The notes beneath the pieces were generated by a model. It made no database searches and was not told the DNA's origin. It saw only the letters and a program-made list of their open reading frames with translations. The translations under genes and the position numbers were made by a program. DNA of 64,000 nt from Spirochaetota bacterium (GTDB taxonomy: Bacteria; Spirochaetota; UBA4802; UBA5550), in the NCBI GenBank assembly GCA_016933025.1, contig JAFGBT010000006.1, positions 239,380 through 303,379 of the forward strand, written 5' to 3'. Of the stretch, positions 59,684 to 64,000 are shown piece after piece (positions within the stretch are counted from its first letter, which is position 1; each line of letters begins with the position of its first letter).

Positions 59684-62150
59684 ATTCAATCGTTTGTTCT
59701 GTTTCAAGATCTATTGAACCTACCGAATCAATTAAAGGTAATATTATTGGTGCTAAAGCTTTCGTTGTCTCTTCAATTTTATCTTCAACAGAATTTCCAT
59801 TTTTATTCTCAGATGTTTTGTCGTCTGCACTTTCTGCATGTTTGTCTTTATCATAAAATTGAATTAAGCTAAGGCCAATTATAACCATTGCTACTTCAAA
59901 TCGAGTTTTAATAATTTCTTGCTCGTTAATTCTTGTTTTTAATTCATTTAGTAAATAAATATTATCCATATTAATATAAAATTCATAAATATCTTTATTT
60001 GAATTTTCATCATGTTCCATAAAAATAATTCTTAGGGCAGTATACTTATCAAAGGGAGGTGTATACTTATTCCAATCAATTTCATTTACTCTTTGTATGG
60101 GTGGAAATGCTATTCTAGGTTGATTTTCTCTTTCATCACCCTTTTCATTAGAAGGTGGATTTTTTCTATTACCATTGCCTTTAGATATCTTGATTGGTTC
60201 TTTTACTGTAATGCTAAATCCGTTTTTAAAAGGTTCTACTAGTGTTCTATCATAAACTTTACATATATATTTATATCTATCACCTACTTTTGCTTCTTCT
60301 GGTAATTTGATATTTAAAGTTGCTATTCCATTTTCTAAATTCATTCTATTATTATATGGGTAAATACATGTAGTCCCATTTAGTTCATAAAATAATTCAT
60401 TATAACCTTTGTCCATTTCTCTATCAAAATAATCATTTACTACATCTGTCTCAAAAGAAATTCTACATCTTAGACCAAGGTTGGCATCACGGTGTAAATC
60501 AAAACCATATTCCTTCCCTTTAAACTTAAAATATGTAGGGTGTTTTTTTCCAACATACTCAGTTTCAATTTCTTTTACCCCTATTGTTTTTAATGGATTA
60601 GAAATTCTTTCTCCATCAAGAAAAAGTTTTGATAAAATTGGGTGTTTTTTAAAAATAAATTTAAGTGTTTCTTCAAGTGGTTTATCATTTTCGAGCTTTG
60701 ATTGTATTAGTTCTCGATGCCTTCTTTCTTTTAAATCACGTATTAACTGGTTATTTTTCAGTTCAAGTTCAAGTTCTTCTTCTATATTTTTTTTAAATTC
60801 ATTATTGCTCATCCTATCACGACTTGAGGGAAATAAATCTTCTCTTGTTCTATATGAAAGTTCAGAGCAATCAACGATAACTAAAATGGAACTATATATT
60901 AAACTTAATCCTATAGATTTTCTTCTAAAAAAATCAGTAGTCCATATATCATGTGTTTGCCCATTGATAGTAAACAATACTCCTTCACTTCTCCGATATG
61001 TCTTGTCTTTATCTTTACAAAAAGCATAAATAGTTGCTTTTAAAGGCTCACCATTTATATTCATTGTAAAAGAAGTCGGGAATCCTACTTCTAAATTTTC
61101 ATTTTTATCATCAACTAATCTTACTTGGATTCCTGCTAAAGTAGTATCATAACTTCCTTTTTTACCACCATATTCTCGACATTCATGCAATCTTATTGGC
61201 AAAGCAGGGCTAGTTAGTAATAAGTCCATGTGGCTCAATAAACCACTTTTCATTAAAATATTTGATCTGAATCCTTCTGATAAATATTCGTATAATTTAA
61301 TTAGTGTTCCCCATTTAGTATTTCGTTCATACGGTTTGTTTCCTTCAGGGAATAAGGGAAGTTCATCTGCTTTGAATCTTAATACATCTCCTTCTTTAGG
61401 TTTTTCTTCAACATTTAGCGGTGCCAGGTAAGTAAACATTGAATGTACTCTCCCTTCCGCAGGTGGTTCTCTCCTTATGATTGTGAATCCCCATTTATGA
61501 TCATCTTTTAATGCATTTTTAGGTAATAAATTTGGGTTTCTTTTAGTTAAAATTAATTGAAAATTATATTTTCCACAAAATTTTAAAACACCAGTTCCTC
61601 CTTGATTGTATTTACCATGAACGAATGGTGTTCTTAATTTATTTGATTCGGCAATAGACAAGAATGTTGTAGGCATATCATCTGGTGTTTTTCCTTCACC
61701 AATATCAACTATTGTATAAGATGGGTCCCCCCCATAAGGCTTTGCACCTGTTGCAGCTAAAGTAATACCTCTTGAAATTTCAGTTCTTTTTATATTTGTC
61801 CAATTACTGATAACTCCAGAGTTGTTTGAGTTGGGGTTATCCCCAAAAAATTTACCAACTGCTTCTCTAACAGTCTTTGGAGCTGTTTGACTTTCAGGGT
61901 CAATTTTTTTTATCAAGCACTCATTTATCAATCTTGCATCTATAGAATTTATTAACTTTTCGACTAATGCAGCATCAGAATTACGTGATTGGTTGTTGAT
62001 TATGCTAAAGTTATTTTCACGATCACCAAATGTTCTCCAACATTTTGTATTATCCCAAAAATTGTATTTTTTAAGTATGTCTATTATATCATTTTCATAA
62101 TCCGCATAGATTAACTCCATGCAAAATTTCTTTATCTCATTATTATCCAA
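59667..62150 (-). CDS. Large GHKL-type ATPase in cassette 2 (MORC/MutL-like)
   Basis: The 827-residue protein has an N-terminal GHKL ATPase: N-box VEKLINSIDA (E64, N68, D71), VDIGEGKTPDD (DxGxG, D149-G153) and NQGGTGVLKF (glycine-rich lid, 182-191), then WGTLIKLYEYL as in the Hsp90/MutL fold. The middle (~440-500) is a charged helical region (NNEFKKNIEEELELELKNNQ) and the C-terminal 350 residues are unassigned. Bacterial MORC/MutL-like ATPases have been described in restriction-modification operons, fitting the adjacent methylase. No nuclease motif was recognised. A paired small gene lies upstream. Confidence 0.85.
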   Translation of the reverse strand: MDNNEIKKFCMELIYADYENDIIDILKKYNFWDNTKCWRTFGDRENNFSIINNQSRNSDAALVEKLINSIDARLINECLIKKIDPESQTAPKTVREAVGKFFGDNPNSNNSGVISNWTNIKRTEISRGITLAATGAKPYGGDPSYTIVDIGEGKTPDDMPTTFLSIAESNKLRTPFVHGKYNQGGTGVLKFCGKYNFQLILTKRNPNLLPKNALKDDHKWGFTIIRREPPAEGRVHSMFTYLAPLNVEEKPKEGDVLRFKADELPLFPEGNKPYERNTKWGTLIKLYEYLSEGFRSNILMKSGLLSHMDLLLTSPALPIRLHECREYGGKKGSYDTTLAGIQVRLVDDKNENLEVGFPTSFTMNINGEPLKATIYAFCKDKDKTYRRSEGVLFTINGQTHDIWTTDFFRRKSIGLSLIYSSILVIVDCSELSYRTREDLFPSSRDRMSNNEFKKNIEEELELELKNNQLIRDLKERRHRELIQSKLENDKPLEETLKFIFKKHPILSKLFLDGERISNPLKTIGVKEIETEYVGKKHPTYFKFKGKEYGFDLHRDANLGLRCRISFETDVVNDYFDREMDKGYNELFYELNGTTCIYPYNNRMNLENGIATLNIKLPEEAKVGDRYKYICKVYDRTLVEPFKNGFSITVKEPIKISKGNGNRKNPPSNEKGDERENQPRIAFPPIQRVNEIDWNKYTPPFDKYTALRIIFMEHDENSNKDIYEFYINMDNIYLLNELKTRINEQEIIKTRFEVAMVIIGLSLIQFYDKDKHAESADDKTSENKNGNSVEDKIEETTKALAPIILPLIDSVGSIDLETEQTIEFTGEN

Positions 62151-62161
62151 TTTTTTCCTCT

Positions 62162-62419
62162 TTAATTACTCTTTTTCTTTAAGGAAAACCTGTTTTTTTT
62201 ATGGCTATATTCCTGAAAAAGGCTTCTAATTTCTTTTATTTTTTTTTCAATTTCATAAAATACCTGTTTTACATCATTGGCATCATATTCATAATTTTTT
62301 TTATTTGAACATTTCCCTAAACTATCTAAATCATCTAATATTTTATTAGTTCTATTCTCTATAATGGCAACAAAACGTTCTCTTTTTGTTTTATTTTTTT
62401 GTTCATTATTTTCAGCCAT
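62162..62419 (-). CDS. Small charged protein upstream of the GHKL ATPase
   Basis: The ATG at 62419 follows GGAGG (about 6 bases); the product (85 aa) reads MAENNEQKNKTKRERFVAII and continues ENRTNKILDDLDSLGKCSNK, with a NYEYDANDVKQVFYEIEKKIKEI helix. It is highly charged and helical. I recall similar small proteins beside defence ATPases and helicases, though I cannot name a family. It ends 12 bp before the ATPase gene, so they form one operon. An upstream in-frame start (62476) is less likely. Confidence 0.7.
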   Translation of the reverse strand: MAENNEQKNKTKRERFVAIIENRTNKILDDLDSLGKCSNKKNYEYDANDVKQVFYEIEKKIKEIRSLFQEYSHKKNRFSLKKKSN

Positions 62420-62608
62420 ATATCCTCCATTTATTAACATATTAATCATTATAATAAAACAATAATAATTAGTCAAGTTAATTTATAATTTTTTAATTTT
62501 TTTTATTGTCTATATATCCGTTTATATAGCCCTAAAAAATATTAAATATCATATATAATTTGAGTTGATTGGGCTCATACATCCTGTATTCGCCCCTCTG
62601 GGGTATAA

Positions 62609-62771
62609 TGCACGCCGCTTCATATAACACGGCGTTCGCGGCGCTACCTTTGTTCCCGTTATTTCATTTTTGTTTTTTTGTTGAAATCGCAACAACATCC
62701 ATGTATCATACCGCTACACCGCCTTCGGCGGCGTCGCAAACGCCGGAGGCGTTGTACGCAATTTTTTGCGT
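62609..62771 (+). repeat. attC-like site 2 with extended outer arms
   Basis: The core runs from ATATAAC (62622-62628) to GTTGTAC (62751-62757), 136 bp. The inner arm CGGCGTTCGCGGCG pairs with CGTCGCAAACGCCG with two mismatches. GAGGC precedes GTT. The left outer arm (62609-62628) is complementary to cassette 2's start (58312-58331) with one mismatch at its 11th base; the right outer arm belongs to cassette 3. The interior has a GCCTTCGGCGGC hairpin and resembles that of site 1. Confidence 0.8.
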
Positions 62772-63005
62772 ATAGTACTAGACAATAACAATAATAAATA
62801 AGGTTGGCTCTCGACTTCTTACCTCTGGCACCCTACTCCCTACTTGTTGATTTTCTTTTTCTTTTTGGCTGTCTGCTCATCGCACATAGTTGTTGCTTCG
62901 CAGAACCTCCGTTATTCCTTTGTTCCCGTTTCAGATCCTTCGGCTCGGGCCTGGGTGGCTTCCATATCATGTGGAGGGTCGTGCAACACCAACGCAAAAA
63001 ACTGC
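62758..63005. other. Body of cassette 3, no recognisable gene
   Basis: This ~250-bp stretch has no ATG-initiated ORF of useful length. It includes a segment CTCTGGCACCCTACTCCCTA resembling the interior of attC-like site 1 (TTCCTGGCACCCTCGTTTTT), which suggests it contains relics of an older site. Confidence 0.5.
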
Positions 63006-63279
63006 GTACAACACGGCATAAGCCGCTTCGCACAGCGCGGGCATAGTGAATAAACCCGCGCTGTGCTCGGCCTCGCGCTTATCCCGCCGGACGCGTCGCG
63101 TTTTCGGGGATTTTTTGAGCGCTCCGCGCCGGCGGGGCGCTCGGCTCATTTCTCGGCGCAGGGGGGAGACTCACCATAAAATTGTTCTTGAAATTTTCTT
63201 CCCGGAATACAAATATTCTCGATGGTGCGCCTTCGAAACGACGGCTATGCCGGAGGCGTTAAGTGAAATTCAACGCGCC
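62992..63279 (+). repeat. attC-like site 3 (long, 259-bp core) with extended outer arms
   Basis: The core runs from GTACAAC (63006-63012) to GTTAAGT (63258-63264). The inner arm CGGCATAAGCCG has one extra A relative to CGGCTATGCCG, a possible extrahelical base. GAGGC precedes GTT. The interior contains GCGCGGG...CCCGCGC and shares CAGCGCGGGCATAGT and CGCGCTTATCCCGCCG with site 4. The left outer arm (62992-63012) pairs with cassette 3's start (62751-62771). Confidence 0.75.
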
Positions 63280-63709
63280 TATTTTAACTTTTTTGGTTCA
63301 CACTTATTATCAAATACTTTTTTCATAATTCATTTTCCTCATACTATCTGTAACAATATATAAAATAGAAAATAATTCATTATTCACCTGTTGCTTAACA
63401 ATTCCCCTACTCTCTTTATAACATTATTTTATGAAATTTATATTATTTAATTTGTTTCCGGGTTGCTTTGGTCAGAATATGTCGGTATACAATAAATTCT
63501 TTTTATAATTTTATGAAAAAATTGAGTTTGTTAATTAATAAATAAAATAATCAAATAACAGTTGATTTTCCCTATCCTGTTTCTTATTAAATACATTATT
63601 AAACATATCGTATTTTCTTTTTTTAGGTCCAGGCCTGGTTCTGATCAATTTAAATGTGGAGTATCAGGTTTTTTCCCTAACCTTTTACTCTGACTTGGCC
63701 TTGTCCAGG
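63280..63709. other. Body of cassette 4, no recognisable gene
   Basis: About 430 bp of very AT-rich DNA holds only tiny ORFs, such as a 25-codon + strand frame at about 63431 and a 15-codon minus-strand frame ending near 63280, neither with strong support. It may be non-coding or carry an RNA; no function is suggested. Confidence 0.5.
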
Positions 63710-63909
63710 GGCGCGTTGAACTTCACTTAACACGGCGTTCACGCTGCACTCAGCGCGGGCATAGTAAATAATCCCGCGCTTCGCTTGGCTTCGCGCTTAT
63801 CCCGCCGTCTGCGGCGGGTATTCGGGGAGTGTTTTGAGCCGCCTTGACGGCGGGGCGCTCAGCAACCCTGGCCTACGGCCAGGGTTCGTAAACGCCGGAG
63901 ACGTTAAGC
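63710..63909 (+). repeat. attC-like site 4 (185-bp core) with extended left arm
   Basis: The core runs from ACTTAAC (63725-63731), an exact RYYYAAC match, to GTTAAGC (63903-63909). The inner arm CGGCGTTCACG pairs with CGTAAACGCCG with one mismatch. GAGAC precedes GTT. The interior shares CAGCGCGGGCATAGT and GCTTATCCCGCCG with site 3 and has a CCCTGGCC/GGCCAGGG hairpin. The left outer arm (63710-63731) pairs with cassette 4's start (63258-63279). Confidence 0.78.
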
Positions 63910-63922
63910 GCTATAAAGGCAC

Positions 63923-64000
63923 ATGATTAAAATAAAGGATAACTCCGCATATGCAACTGCATATTCGGAATTATCCGCAGGGTTCGTTTTTATTAAAAAA
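63923..64000 (+). CDS. Partial ORF at the start of cassette 5
   Basis: An ATG 20 bases into cassette 5, with AAAGG 4-5 bases upstream, opens a frame of at least 26 codons (MIKIKDNSAYATAYSELSAG and on) that runs out of the window. This placement is normal for a cassette gene: just downstream of the junction and on the + strand. Too short to identify. Confidence 0.45.
   Translation, partial: MIKIKDNSAYATAYSELSAGFVFIKK

Larger units (their letters stand above)
57698..64000 (+). mobile_element. Integron-like cassette array (four complete units plus the start of a fifth)
   Basis: Tandem units are bounded at G^TT junctions at 57698, 58312, 62751, 63258 and 63903. Each unit ends in an attC-like site (AAC...ACGGC ... 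GCCGGAGRCGTT). Each unit's first 19-22 bases are complementary to the bases that precede and include its own AAC. Unit sizes are about 614, 4439, 507 and 645 bp. Only unit 2 has clear genes. Unit 5 leaves the window. The recombinase at 56412-57527 is upstream and divergent. It resembles an integron in plan, but the long arms and the recombinase are not canonical. Confidence 0.8.

Noticed and set aside
62569..63053. Several 60-80-codon frames in the attC-like sites and cassette 3
   Set aside because: They run through the palindromic repeats, have poor starts and cysteine/serine-rich or arginine-rich products without any domain.
57698..63909. Interpreting the 19-22-nt arms as terminal inverted repeats of ordinary transposons
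   Set aside because: Neighbouring units share a single junction (G^TT) without target duplications, arms differ between units, and no DDE or HUH transposase is present.
57700..64000. CRISPR array
   Set aside because: Repeats are long, few, irregularly spaced and palindromic in the attC manner; no cas gene is present.

Overview
The window is most likely chromosomal DNA of a free-living, anaerobic spirochaete. The best lineage markers are a FlaA-family periplasmic flagellar sheath protein (1743-2393), an MBOAT / SGNH-like pair of the kind common in Leptospira, several lipoproteins with loose spirochaete-style lipoboxes, and a metallo-beta-lactamase protein with two cyclic-nucleotide domains. 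The metabolic genes (four-subunit 2-oxoacid:ferredoxin oxidoreductase, acyl-CoA dehydrogenase, CoA transferase, 2-hydroxyacyl-CoA dehydratase-like subunit, ferredoxins, hydrogenase maturation protease, class III-like cytochrome) point to an anaerobe. No rRNA, tRNA or CRISPR array was seen.

Layout. 1-2400: carB 5' end, TetR regulator, PilZ protein, FlaA. 2446-5144: ABC importer of the BtuFCD/FecBCD type. 5255-11106: zinc-ribbon miniprotein, moaD/moaE, an archaeal-type phosphoglycerate mutase, an SH3-domain protein and pabB/pabC. 11143-16623: cobalamin region (cobT, a ribbon-helix-helix protein, cobS, cobU) and a riboswitch-controlled BtuB-like receptor. 17266-24082: acyl-CoA dehydrogenase, korDABC-type oxidoreductase, XRE-cupin regulator, ferredoxin-domain protein. 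24225-32377: B12-binding radical SAM protein, CoA transferase-GNAT fusion, epimerase, VOC protein, GntR regulator, hydrogenase protease and a triheme cytochrome. 32614-41657: two MBOAT plus SGNH-like pairs enclosing an MBL-cNMP protein, a nitroreductase and a DUF2784 protein. 41816-54766: lipoprotein, moaA, TPR lipoprotein, S41 protease, HgdB-like protein, glycosyltransferase, an mlaE/mlaF/mlaD lipid transport operon with a degenerate ATPase, a DUF4015 protein, gamma carbonic anhydrase, and LarA.

56412-64000 is the striking part. A tyrosine recombinase is transcribed away from a run of tandem units whose junctions look like integron attC sites (AAC...GTT). Every unit starts with a sequence complementary to the sequence just before its own attC-like site, over 19-22 nt, far beyond the usual 7-nt core. 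In all four complete units the only mismatch sits at the same place, the 11th base. The recombinase lacks the insertion that defines canonical IntI. Three of the units carry no recognisable ORF. The fourth (4.4 kb, very AT-rich) carries a DNA methyltransferase, a large GHKL-type ATPase and a small charged protein, probably a restriction/defence-like system.

Intergenic DNA also holds several repeat families, including MITE-like elements at 38346-38508, 43884-44126 and from 53138, and a GC-rich inverted-repeat element at 19941-20045 and 47352-47440. All functional names rest on reading motifs by eye; no database search was run.
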